A program made the position numbers and the translations under genes. 64,000 bases of DNA from Neoroseomonas terrae (GTDB lineage: Bacteria; Pseudomonadota; Alphaproteobacteria; Acetobacterales; Acetobacteraceae), in contig NZ_JAAEDI010000012.1 of assembly GCF_018129025.1 (NCBI RefSeq), positions 62,001 through 126,000 of the forward strand. The letters run 5' to 3'. Shown here in pieces: positions 34,294 through 43,516 of the stretch (the first letter of the stretch is position 1; each line of letters starts with the position of its first letter). The notes beneath the pieces were generated by a model that did no database searches, was not told the DNA's origin, and saw nothing but the letters and a program-made list of their open reading frames with translations.

Positions 34294-35253
34294 ATGATGA
34301 AGGTGACCGAACAGCAGCGCGCGGTGCAGGAGCAGGTGCGCAAGGCCGATGAAGCGCGGCCGCGCGAGGAGATGGCGGCTGCGATGCAGGCCGGGGCGCG
34401 ACGTTACCCCGAGCCGCCCTTCCCGGATCAGCAACTGCGGAAGCCGGGGATTGAAGCCGAGCAGCAGCTCCCTCCGATGTATGAGGCGCCCTATTATCGC
34501 GGTTCGGGCAAGCTCGATGGCATGAAGGCGATCGTGACCGGTGGCGATTCCGGCATCGGCCGCGCGGTATCGGTTCTCTTCGCACGCGAGGGCGCGGACG
34601 TCGCCATCATCCATCTGGAGGAGGAACAGGCCGACGCTGACGCGACGCGCGTTGCTGTGGAGGGCGAAGGGCGTCGCTTCCTCGGCATTGTCGGTGACGT
34701 CACGGATAGGCAGTTCTGCATGGAAGCCGCGCGGCGCGTCGCTGCGGAACTCGGCGGGATCGACATCCTGGTCAACAACGCCGCCTTCCAGCTTCATGTC
34801 TCGCGCTTCGAGGACCTGACGGCCGAGCATTTCGACCTCACCATCAAGACCAACCTCTACGGCTACTTCCATATGGTGCAGGCCTGCCTGCCGCACCTCC
34901 GGCCGGGGTCCTCGATCGTGAATACCGGATCGGTGACCGGCTTCGAGGGCAGCTCGGCGATCGTCGACTACTCGATGACGAAGGGCGGTATACACGCCTT
35001 CACCCGAGCCCTGTCCGGCAGCCTGCTGCCCAAGGGCATCCGCGTGAACGCCGTGGCCCCCGGGCCGGTCTAGACCCCGCTAAACCCCAGCGACAATGTT
35101 GAGAAGGCGAAGAGCTTCGGCTCGAAAACCGCGATGAAAAGACCGGCGCAGCCCGAGGAGCTTGCGCCAGCCTATGTCTTCCTCGCCTCCCCCCAGATGT
35201 CGAGTTACATCACGGGCGAGATCCTGCCGGTCGTCGGCGGATACGCGCAGTAG
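34294..35253 (+). pseudogene. Short-chain dehydrogenase with in-frame amber codon
   Basis: The frame encodes a YghA-type SDR: TGGDSGIGRAVSVLFAREG (Rossmann), NNAAFQL, then SVTGFEGSSAIVDYSMTKGG with the catalytic Tyr and Lys, and VNAVAPGPV. At 35071-35073 a TAG follows GPV where the family usually has Trp (GPVWTPL). The same frame then continues TPLNPSDNVEKAKSFG, LAPAYVFLASPQMSSYITGEILPVVGGYAQ to a second TAG at 35251. All catalytic residues precede the amber, but the last 60 residues (substrate-loop and fold-closing segment) would be lost. ATG at 34297 has the better spacing from AGGAGG. Sequencing error, suppression or true decay are all possible. Confidence 0.85.
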
Positions 35254-35646
35254 CTACCGCAGCAGCGCCGCGTAGCGATCACGATAGGCGTAGAGCATCG
35301 TGCCGGTCATCAAGGCCAGCAGGATAGCCACCGGCATGCCCTGCGGGTTCAGCACGATGTGGAACAGGATGATGACCGTGATGATCGGCAACAGCAGCAG
35401 CAGCGCCGCAGCCGGTGCGCGGTTGGTCAGCAGGCCGATCGCGGCGATCAGGTCGACCACCTTCATCAGGGGCCAGAGGAAGCCACTGTCCTTCAGCGCA
35501 TCCTCGAAGCGCAGACCGGCGGCGGAAGTCGGCGGCTGCACCAGGCTCTGCCCGGTGGCCATCCAGTAGAATCCGTCCAGCGCGCCCACCAGGAACAGCA
35601 ATCCCAGCAGGACACGAGGAACATCGACGGCAAGGCGGCGGATCAT
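35254..35646 (-). CDS. DoxX-like membrane protein
   Basis: 130 aa with four membrane segments (VLLGLLFLVGALDGFYWMA, WPLMKVVDLIAAIGLLT, AALLLLLPIITVIILFHIV, ILLALMTGTMLYAY). The layout and the Gly/Pro-rich second segment resemble DoxX-type small membrane proteins. Its stop abuts the stop of the SDR gene. Function unknown. Confidence 0.65.
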   Translation of the reverse strand: MIRRLAVDVPRVLLGLLFLVGALDGFYWMATGQSLVQPPTSAAGLRFEDALKDSGFLWPLMKVVDLIAAIGLLTNRAPAAALLLLLPIITVIILFHIVLNPQGMPVAILLALMTGTMLYAYRDRYAALLR

Positions 35647-35760
35647 GGCGGCTCCGGACAGCTCGGGACCGCCCTCCTACAACCCTGCCGGCGACGCGCA
35701 AGACCTTCCGCGTCCAGAACGTGACCTGCAGCACGCCGCCGGCCGGTGGCGCGGCTCTCG

Positions 35761-36198
35761 TCAGCTCCGGTCGACCGGCTGCTGCGGGCCGGTCGGCGTC
35801 GCGCGGAACGACATCGGCACCGTCTGCCGGTTATTCAGCGTGATGTTGCAGTCGAACTGGCGGTCGGCCTTGGCGAGCTCCCGCGACTGGCACACCGCGG
35901 TGACCGGCATCGTCCCGGCGTAGCCCTGCAATGTCGTCGCGCCATATGTCACGAGCGTACCCTGTACCGCCGGCTGACCGTTCACCCGGATGTAGAGGTC
36001 ATGCCGAGGCGCCGTGTTGCCCTGGACCGGAACGCGGAGCGTGTTCATCTCGCCCGAAACCACGGCCTGCTGGCTGGTGCCGGGAATCGCGCCTGGGACC
36101 ACCACCGTCTGCTCTGCCGCGCGGGAAACGCCAGGTGCCGTCTGGGTACAGGCCGCCACCGCGAGCATGGCCACGCCGGCCAGGGCAATCCGTCGCAT
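35761..36198 (-). CDS. Putative lipoprotein
   Basis: 145 aa from the ATG at 36198, supported by GGAGG upstream; the GTG two codons earlier is less likely. A signal peptide ends in a lipobox LAVAAC. The mature part is beta-rich with two Cys (AVCQSRELAKADRQFDC) and polar stretches. No family recognised. It is divergent from the liv operon across 130 bp. Confidence 0.65.
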   Translation of the reverse strand: MRRIALAGVAMLAVAACTQTAPGVSRAAEQTVVVPGAIPGTSQQAVVSGEMNTLRVPVQGNTAPRHDLYIRVNGQPAVQGTLVTYGATTLQGYAGTMPVTAVCQSRELAKADRQFDCNITLNNRQTVPMSFRATPTGPQQPVDRS

Positions 36199-36328
36199 TT
36201 TCACCTCCGTGTCTCGTCTTCACGGAACGAACGCCATGCATGGAATCAAGTTGCAGAGCGCGAATCCGCTTCCGGCCTCGGCATCCCTGCCCTAGCGTCC
36301 CTTCGCTGGGAAAGAAGTTGGGGGGCCC

Positions 36329-37243
36329 GTGGCCTATGCGCTGCAACAGCTGATCAACGGGATCAGCCTCGGGATGATCTACGGGCTGATCGCCGTGGGC
36401 TACACGATGGTCTACGGCATCATCGGGATGATCAACTTCGCCCATGGCGATATCTTCATGATCGGCGCCTTCATCGCGCTGATCTCCGTCGTGATGCTGA
36501 TCTCAGGTGGCATCATGGATGGCCCTGCGGCGATCCTCATCGTGTTGCTCGTCTCGATGTGCGTCACCGCGCTGTATGGCTGGACGGTCGAACGCGTTGC
36601 CTACCGCCCGCTGCGCGGCTCCTTCCGCCTCGCGCCGCTGATCTCGGCGATCGGCATGTCGATCGTGCTGCAGAACTACGTGCAGGTCGCGCAGGGCGCG
36701 CGGGTGAAGCCGATCGACTCCGTGCTGCCCGGCGGCGTCACCGTGCTGCGCGCGGAATCCTTCGTCGTGCAGTTCTCCTACATGCAGATGCTGATCATCG
36801 CGCTGACGCTGGGCGTGCTCGCGGTGTTCACCTGGCTGGTCACGCGAACGCCGCTCGGCCGCGCGATGCGCGCCTGCGAGCAGGACCGCAAGATGGCCTC
36901 GCTGCTCGGCATCGACACCGACCGCACGATCAGCCTGACCTTCGTCATCGGCGCGTCGCTCGCCGCCGTGGCGGGCACGATGTACCTGTTCCGCTATGGC
37001 GTGATCGACTTCTACATCGGCTTCCTCGCCGGGGTGAAAGCCTTCACCGCGGCGGTGCTCGGCGGCATCGGGTCACTGCCCGGCGCAGTGCTGGGCGGAT
37101 TGCTGATCGGGCTGATCGAGACCTTCTGGTCCGCCTATTTCAGCGTGGAATACAAGGATGTCGCGGCCTTCTCGATCCTTGCCATCGTGCTGATCTTCAT
37201 GCCGACCGGCCTGCTCGGCCGGGCCGAGGTCGAGAAGGTATGA
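36329..37243 (+). CDS. livH: Branched-chain amino acid ABC transporter permease
   Basis: 304 aa. First membrane subunit of a LivH-type importer. QQLINGISLGMIYGLIAVGYTMVYGIIGMINFAHGD is spread over helices 1-2, and the GRAMRACEQDRKMASLLGID coupling loop is present. About eight membrane helices. GTG start. Its stop overlaps livM (ATGATG). No substrate-binding protein lies in the cluster itself. Confidence 0.94.
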   Translation: MAYALQQLINGISLGMIYGLIAVGYTMVYGIIGMINFAHGDIFMIGAFIALISVVMLISGGIMDGPAAILIVLLVSMCVTALYGWTVERVAYRPLRGSFRLAPLISAIGMSIVLQNYVQVAQGARVKPIDSVLPGGVTVLRAESFVVQFSYMQMLIIALTLGVLAVFTWLVTRTPLGRAMRACEQDRKMASLLGIDTDRTISLTFVIGASLAAVAGTMYLFRYGVIDFYIGFLAGVKAFTAAVLGGIGSLPGAVLGGLLIGLIETFWSAYFSVEYKDVAAFSILAIVLIFMPTGLLGRAEVEKV

Positions 37244-38517
37244 TGCCACAGGCGCTGAAGGATGCGGTGCTGACGGCACTGGTGGCTTTCGGCCTGTTCG
37301 CGCCGATGGTCGGCCTGCGGACCGATGTCGGGCCGAGCGGCGCATTGGTGCTGCGGCAGCGCTGGGGGGATGTGGCAATCCTGGTCGGCCTCGCCTTCGC
37401 GGGGCGGCTTGCGCTGCTGGCCTGGCGCGCCGCGCGCGGCGAACCGCGCCCGCAATCGACGGCCCGCGCGGAGGCGATCCGCCGCGCCGGCAGGCTGGTC
37501 GCGCCGCTGCTGCTTGCCGTCGCCGTGCTGCTGCCCTTCATGCCCGGCACGGGCCGCTATGAACTCGACCTCGGCATCCTCGTGCTCACCTACGTCATGC
37601 TCGGCTGGGGGCTGAACATCGTAGTCGGGCTCGCCGGCCTTCTCGACCTCGGCTACGTCGCCTTCTATGCGGTTGGCGCCTATTCCTACGCGTTGCTCGC
37701 CACCACCTTCGGCCTGTCCTTCTGGGTCTGCCTGCCGCTTGCCGGCATCCTGGCCGCCTTCTGGGGCATCCTGCTGGGCTTCCCGGTGCTGCGGCTGCGC
37801 GGCGACTACCTCGCCATCGTCACGCTGGCCTTCGGCGAGATCATCCGCATCGTGCTGCTGAACTGGGTCAGCCTGACCAACGGGCCGAACGGCGTCAGCG
37901 GCATCCCGCGCCCGACCTTCTTTGGCCTGACCTTCAGCGCCGGCGGCGGGCCTGGCTCCTTCGCCGATTTTTTCGGCCTCGAGCCCTCACCCTCGCATCG
38001 CGTGATCTTCCTCTACTACCTCATCCTCGCGCTCGCGCTGATCACGAACGTCATCAGCATCCGCCTGCGGCGCCAGCCCCTCGGCCGTGCCTGGGAAGCA
38101 CTGCGGGAGGATGAGATCGCCTGCCGCGCCCTCGGCATCAACATCACCACGACGAAGCTGACCGCTTTCGCGCTGGGTGCCATGTTCGCCGGCATCGCCG
38201 GATCCTTCTTCGCCACGCGGCAGGGCTTCATCAGCCCGGAATCCTTCACCTTCATCGAGAGCGCGATCATCCTCGCCATCGTCGTGCTCGGCGGCATGGG
38301 CAGCCAGATCGGCATCGCCATCGCCGCACTGGTGATGATCGGCGGGTTCGAGGTGTTCCGCGACCTCGACGAATGGCGGATGCTCGTCTTCGGCCTCGTC
38401 ATGGTGATGATCATGGTGCTGCGCCCGCGTGGGCTGGTCGGCCACCGCACGCCCTCGGTCGCGCTGGGCGAGCGGCGCATGATCAGCGCCGAGCACGTCG
38501 CCGAGGGCCATGGCTGA
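37240..38517 (+). CDS. livM: Branched-chain amino acid ABC transporter permease
   Basis: 425 aa, LivM-type with about ten membrane helices. GLNIVVGLAGLLDLGYVAFYAVGAY and FPVLRLRGDYLAIVTLAFGEIIRI are signature segments, as is the coupling loop GRAWEALREDEIACRALGIN. ATG at 37240 overlaps the livH stop; ATG at 37243 is an alternative. Its stop overlaps livG. Confidence 0.94.
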   Translation: MMPQALKDAVLTALVAFGLFAPMVGLRTDVGPSGALVLRQRWGDVAILVGLAFAGRLALLAWRAARGEPRPQSTARAEAIRRAGRLVAPLLLAVAVLLPFMPGTGRYELDLGILVLTYVMLGWGLNIVVGLAGLLDLGYVAFYAVGAYSYALLATTFGLSFWVCLPLAGILAAFWGILLGFPVLRLRGDYLAIVTLAFGEIIRIVLLNWVSLTNGPNGVSGIPRPTFFGLTFSAGGGPGSFADFFGLEPSPSHRVIFLYYLILALALITNVISIRLRRQPLGRAWEALREDEIACRALGINITTTKLTAFALGAMFAGIAGSFFATRQGFISPESFTFIESAIILAIVVLGGMGSQIGIAIAALVMIGGFEVFRDLDEWRMLVFGLVMVMIMVLRPRGLVGHRTPSVALGERRMISAEHVAEGHG

Positions 38518-39307
38518 TGGCCGCGCCGATCCTGCAAGCCGAGAACCTCACCATGCGCTTCGGCGGCCTGGTCGCCGTCGATGCCGTATCCTTCACGGCG
38601 CATCACGGCGACATCACCGCGATCATCGGTCCGAACGGGGCCGGCAAGACGACGCTGTTCAACTGCATCACCGGGTTCTACCGCCCCAGCGGTGGCGCGC
38701 TGCGCCTGCAGCGGGACGGCGCGCCGGTCGACCTGCACCGCCTCGCCGGCCATCGCATCGCCCGTGCGGGCGTCGCCCGCACCTTCCAGAACATCCGGCT
38801 GTTTCCGGGCATGACGGCGCTGGAGAACCTGCTCGTCGCGCAGCACAACACGCTGATGGCAGCCACCGGCTTCGGCATCGGTGCACTGCTCGGTGCGCCA
38901 TCCTATCGCCGGGCGGAGAAGGCCGCGATCGCCAGGGCGGTCCACTGGCTGGAACGCACCGCGCTGATCGCCCGCGCGGACGACCCCGCCGGTGCCCTGC
39001 CCTATGGCCAGCAGCGGCGGCTCGAGATCGCGCGCGCCATGTGCACCGATCCTGTCCTGTTGTGCCTCGACGAGCCGGCCGCGGGGCTGAACCCTCGGGA
39101 ATCGGAGGAACTCTCCACCCTGCTGCGCGGCATCCGCGACGGCGGCTGCTCGCTGCTGCTGATCGAACACGACATGGGCGTGGTGATGGGCATCTCCAAC
39201 CGCGTGGTCGTCCTCGACCACGGCCGCAAGATCGCCGACGGCACGCCCGCCGAGGTCCGCGCCGATCCTCGCGTCATCGCGGCCTATCTCGGCGAGGGCG
39301 ACGACGA

Positions 39308-39314
<7 letters not shown>
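38517..39314 (+). CDS. livG: Branched-chain amino acid ABC transporter ATP-binding protein
   Basis: 265 aa. Walker A GPNGAGKTT, Q-loop region ARTFQNIRLF, signature LPYGQQRRLEIARAM and Walker B LLCLDEPAAGLNP with His in LIEHDMGVVM are all intact. Start overlaps the livM stop (TGATG). It drives uptake together with LivF. Confidence 0.95.
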
Positions 39315-40015
<701 letters not shown>

Positions 40016-40022
40016 CGGAGAC

Positions 40023-40077
40023 GGGAGGAGCTCCGCCCCTCCCGAACCCTCCCCGCCAAAGGCCGAAAGGCCTTTGG
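40023..40077 (+). terminator. Tandem hairpins after livF
   Basis: GGGAGG and CCTCCC (40023-40043) form one stem. CCAAAGGCC, GAAA, GGCCTTTGG (40056-40077) is a perfect 9-bp stem with a GNRA-type tetraloop. Together they are the best candidate terminator of the liv operon; no long T-tract follows. Confidence 0.6.
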
Positions 40078-40236
40078 AAACCTTGACCTGGCGCCGTGCG
40101 CGACGGGCAGTCGGAAGACCACCGCCGGCTCTCACGCACCATTCCCCGATGAGGAGAGGTCCAAAGAGGAACAAGGCCCTGTGCGGTCGCCACCTGCGCA
40201 CATCGTCCAAGAACCAACGCGTGCTATACGCCCCTC

Positions 40237-41868
40237 ATGCTGCGCCTGACCGAACTGAAGCTCCCGCTCGACCACCCGCCCGACGCGCTCGAAGCGGCGG
40301 TGCGCGCGCGCCTCGGCCTGCGCGGCGACGAGCTTCGCGCCATGCACATCGCGCGTCGGGCCTGGGATGCCCGCAAGCGGTCGAACATCATCCTCGTCTA
40401 TTCCGTCGATATCGAGGTCGCCGACGAGGCCGCCCTGCTGCGCCACGCAGCGCGGGACAAGGTGCTGGCGCGCACGCTCGGCCTCACGCCGGACACGACC
40501 TACCGGCACGTCGCCCGCGCGCCGTCGGGCGGATGGAAGCGTCCGGTCGTCATCGGCACCGGCCCCTGCGGCCTGCTCGCCGCTCTGATCCTCGCCGAGA
40601 TGGGCTTTCGCCCGATCATCCTCGACCGCGGCAAGGTGGTGCGCGAACGCACCAAGGACACCTGGGCGCTGTGGCGGCGGCGCGAGCTGACGCCCGAGAG
40701 CAACGTGCAGTTCGGCGAAGGCGGTGCCGGCACCTTCTCGGACGGCAAGCTCTATTCCGGCATCAAGGCGCCGGAGGCGGTGACGCGGAAGGTGCTGACC
40801 GAGTTCGTCGCGGCCGGCGCGCCGGAGGAGATCCTGTATGTGGCGAAGCCGCATATCGGCACCTTCCGCCTGGTGACGATGGTGGAATCCCTGCGCGAGA
40901 AGATCACCGCATTGGGCGGCGAGTACCGCTTCGGCACGAAGGTGACGGATTTCCTCATCGATCGCGGCATGATCCGCGGTGTCGTCACCGAAGCCGGCGA
41001 GACCATCGAGACCGACCACGTCGTGCTGGCGATCGGCCATTCGTCCCGCGACACGTTCCAGACGCTGCACGACCGCGGCGTCCTCGTCGAGGCCAAGCCC
41101 TTTTCCATCGGCGTGCGCATCGAGCACCCGCAATCCATCATCGACCGCGCCCGCTTCGGGGATCTCGAGAAGAACCCGATCCTCGGCGCTGCGGACTACA
41201 AGCTGGTGCATCACGGTCGGACGGGGCGCGACGTCTATTCCTTCTGCATGTGCCCCGGCGGCACGGTCGTCGCCGCAACATCGGAACCGGGCCGCGTCGT
41301 GACGAACGGGATGAGCCAGTATTCGCGCGCCGAACGCAACGCGAATGCCGGCATCGTGGTGGGCATCACGCCGGAGCGCGACTATCCCGGCCATCCGCTC
41401 GCCGGCATCGCCTTCCAGCGCCACTGGGAGGAACAGGCCTTCATCGCCGGCGGCGGCGACTACAGCGCACCCGCGCAGCGCGTGGGGGATTTCCTGGCGG
41501 GACATCCCTCCACCGCGCTCGGCGACGTCGTGCCGTCCTACAAGCCGGGGGTGACCCCGACCGATCTCGCGCGCTGCCTGCCCGATTTCGCCGTCGCCGC
41601 GATCCGCGAGGCGCTGCCCGAATTCGGCCGCCAGATCCGCGGCTTCGACATGGAGGATGCGGTGATGACGGGGGTGGAGACGCGCACCTCCTCCCCCATC
41701 CGCATCCGCCGCGGCGCGGATTTCCACAGCGTGAACACCGTCGGCCTGTACCCGGCCGGCGAAGGCGCCGGGTATGCAGGCGGCATCTTCTCCGCCGCCG
41801 TGGACGGCATCCGCGTGGCGGAGGCGGTTGGCCGGGACATGGCGGGCCGGAGCGCAGCCGCGGCGTGA
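40237..41868 (+). CDS. FAD-dependent dehydrogenase (COG2509 type)
   Basis: 543 aa. An N-terminal 100-residue domain is followed by a FAD Rossmann motif VIGTGPCGLLAALILAEMG and a long oxidoreductase domain with GEGGAGTFSDGKLYSG, GHSSRDTF and a C-terminal GLYPAGEGAGYAGGIFSAA FAD-contact motif. This is the NAD(FAD)-utilising dehydrogenase family COG2509, whose substrate is unknown. Its stop overlaps the next FAD gene (GTGA). Length is normal. Confidence 0.88.
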   Translation: MLRLTELKLPLDHPPDALEAAVRARLGLRGDELRAMHIARRAWDARKRSNIILVYSVDIEVADEAALLRHAARDKVLARTLGLTPDTTYRHVARAPSGGWKRPVVIGTGPCGLLAALILAEMGFRPIILDRGKVVRERTKDTWALWRRRELTPESNVQFGEGGAGTFSDGKLYSGIKAPEAVTRKVLTEFVAAGAPEEILYVAKPHIGTFRLVTMVESLREKITALGGEYRFGTKVTDFLIDRGMIRGVVTEAGETIETDHVVLAIGHSSRDTFQTLHDRGVLVEAKPFSIGVRIEHPQSIIDRARFGDLEKNPILGAADYKLVHHGRTGRDVYSFCMCPGGTVVAATSEPGRVVTNGMSQYSRAERNANAGIVVGITPERDYPGHPLAGIAFQRHWEEQAFIAGGGDYSAPAQRVGDFLAGHPSTALGDVVPSYKPGVTPTDLARCLPDFAVAAIREALPEFGRQIRGFDMEDAVMTGVETRTSSPIRIRRGADFHSVNTVGLYPAGEGAGYAGGIFSAAVDGIRVAEAVGRDMAGRSAAAA

Positions 41869-43040
41869 GCGATTTCGATGTGGTGGTGCTCGGCGCCGGC
41901 GCGGCCGGGCTGTTCGCCGCGATGCGGGCGGGGCAGCGCGGGCGGCGCGTGTTGCTGCTGGACCATGCGGAGGAGCCGGGCAAGAAGATCCTGATCTCCG
42001 GCGGCGGGCGCTGCAACTTCACGAATACCGGCTGCGTGCCGGACCGCTTCATCTCGGCGAACCGGCATTTCGCGCGCTCCGCGCTGGCGCGCTTCACGCA
42101 GCACGACTTCATCGCATTGGTGCGCAAGCACGGCATCGCCTTCCACGAGAAGACGCTCGGCCAATTGTTCTGCGACGGATCGGCGCGGCAGATCGTGCAG
42201 ATGCTGCTGGCGGAATGCGAGGCCGCCGGCGTCGATCTGCGCCTGCGGCACCGCGTCACCGACGTCGCGCGCGCCGACCGCTTCACCATCGCCACCGACC
42301 ACGGCACCTTCCGCGCGGAATCGCTGGTGCTGGCGACCGGCGGCCTGTCCATCCCGAAGATGGGCGCGACGGGCTTCGCGCATGACGTCGCGCGCCGCTT
42401 CGGGTTGCCGATCGTGACACCGGCGCCAGGATTGGTGCCGCTCACCTTCGACGGCAGCGCGCTGGACCTGATGCGCCCCCTCGCCGGGGTCGCCCTGCCC
42501 GTGGTCGCGCGCGCCGGCCGCGCCGCCTTCCCCGAGGCGATGCTGTTCACTCATCGCGGCCTGTCCGGCCCGGCGATCCTCCAGGCCTCCTCCTACTGGC
42601 AACCCGGCGGGCCCATGACCATCGACCTGCTGCCCGGGCAGGACGCGACGACATTGCTGCTTTCGGCGAAGCGCGCGCGGCCAAAGGCGGAACCCCGCAC
42701 CATCCTCGCCGACTGGCTGCCGCAGCGTCTCGCCCAGTCCATGGCTGCGTCCCATCTGCCGCCGCGCATCATGGGCGAGCTCGGCGACGCAGCGCTGAAG
42801 GCGCTTGGCGCGCTGCTGCGGTCCTGGCGGTTGGAGCCCGCCGGCACCGAGGGCTACGCCAAGGCCGAGGTGACGCTGGGCGGCATCGACACCGCCGCGC
42901 TTTCATCCAAGACCATGGCCGCCACGGCCGTCCCCGGCCTGTTCGTGATCGGCGAAGCCGTGGACGTCACGGGCTGGCTCGGCGGCTACAATTTCCAGTG
43001 GGCCTGGTCGAGCGGCTGGGCCGCCGGCGAGGCCGCCTAG
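41865..43040 (+). CDS. HI0933/YhiN-family FAD oxidoreductase
   Basis: 391 aa, GTG start overlapping the previous stop. VVVLGAGAAGLFAAMRAG is the FAD motif; KKILISGGGRCNFTN, LATGGLSIPKMGATG and a C-terminal GEAVDVTGWLGGYNFQWAWSSG are hallmarks of the HI0933-like family, of unknown substrate. Coupled expression with the preceding FAD enzyme suggests a shared pathway, as inference. Confidence 0.92.
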   Translation: MSDFDVVVLGAGAAGLFAAMRAGQRGRRVLLLDHAEEPGKKILISGGGRCNFTNTGCVPDRFISANRHFARSALARFTQHDFIALVRKHGIAFHEKTLGQLFCDGSARQIVQMLLAECEAAGVDLRLRHRVTDVARADRFTIATDHGTFRAESLVLATGGLSIPKMGATGFAHDVARRFGLPIVTPAPGLVPLTFDGSALDLMRPLAGVALPVVARAGRAAFPEAMLFTHRGLSGPAILQASSYWQPGGPMTIDLLPGQDATTLLLSAKRARPKAEPRTILADWLPQRLAQSMAASHLPPRIMGELGDAALKALGALLRSWRLEPAGTEGYAKAEVTLGGIDTAALSSKTMAATAVPGLFVIGEAVDVTGWLGGYNFQWAWSSGWAAGEAA

Positions 43041-43072
43041 AAACCGCCGCACTCGCATCCCATTCTCAATGC

Positions 43073-43516
43073 ATGCGCAAGGTGACTCTCCTCGCCGGAC
43101 TGATGCTCGGCGCCTGCGCCAGCCAGGCCGGCTTCGATGCACGAATGCAGTCTCTCGTGGGCCTGCCGGTCGGCGACCTTGTGCAACGCATCGGTGTCCC
43201 CGACAGCGACTTCACGACGCCGGAAGGCCGCCGCTTCCTGCAATACGAACGCCTTGGTACCAGTGCGCCGACGCCTGCACCCACCATGGGCATCGGCCTT
43301 GGCGGCTTCGGCTGGCGGGGGCCCTATGCGGGCGGCTGGGGCTGGGGCTGGGGTCTCGGCTATCCGGGCTACGCGCCGCCACCACCGTGCCGCGTGACCT
43401 TCGAGATCCGCGCCGACCGCGTGATGTCCTTCACCCGCGCCGGCGGCGGCTGCGTCGCAACCGAACCCGACCCGGCGCCCGCTACCGCTGCACCACCGCC
43501 AGCGGGAAGGACCTGA
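43073..43516 (+). CDS. Putative outer-membrane lipoprotein
   Basis: 147 aa. MRKVTLLAGLMLGACASQ is a lipoprotein signal with lipobox GAC. The middle has LVGLPVGDLVQRIGVPDSDF, then a Gly/Trp-rich stretch (GGWGWGWGLGYPGY) and a Cys-containing end (CRVTFEIRADRVMSF). SmpA/OmlA-like small lipoproteins share the G.P..L...G.P pattern, but the match is loose. It overlaps the convergent caspase gene by 35 bp. Confidence 0.6.
   Translation: MRKVTLLAGLMLGACASQAGFDARMQSLVGLPVGDLVQRIGVPDSDFTTPEGRRFLQYERLGTSAPTPAPTMGIGLGGFGWRGPYAGGWGWGWGLGYPGYAPPPPCRVTFEIRADRVMSFTRAGGGCVATEPDPAPATAAPPPAGRT

Noticed and set aside
35746-38517. A 923-aa open frame running through liv genes
   Set aside because: Only the part from 37240 matches a family (LivM). 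The upstream part is a shadow of livH and of the minus-strand lipoprotein.
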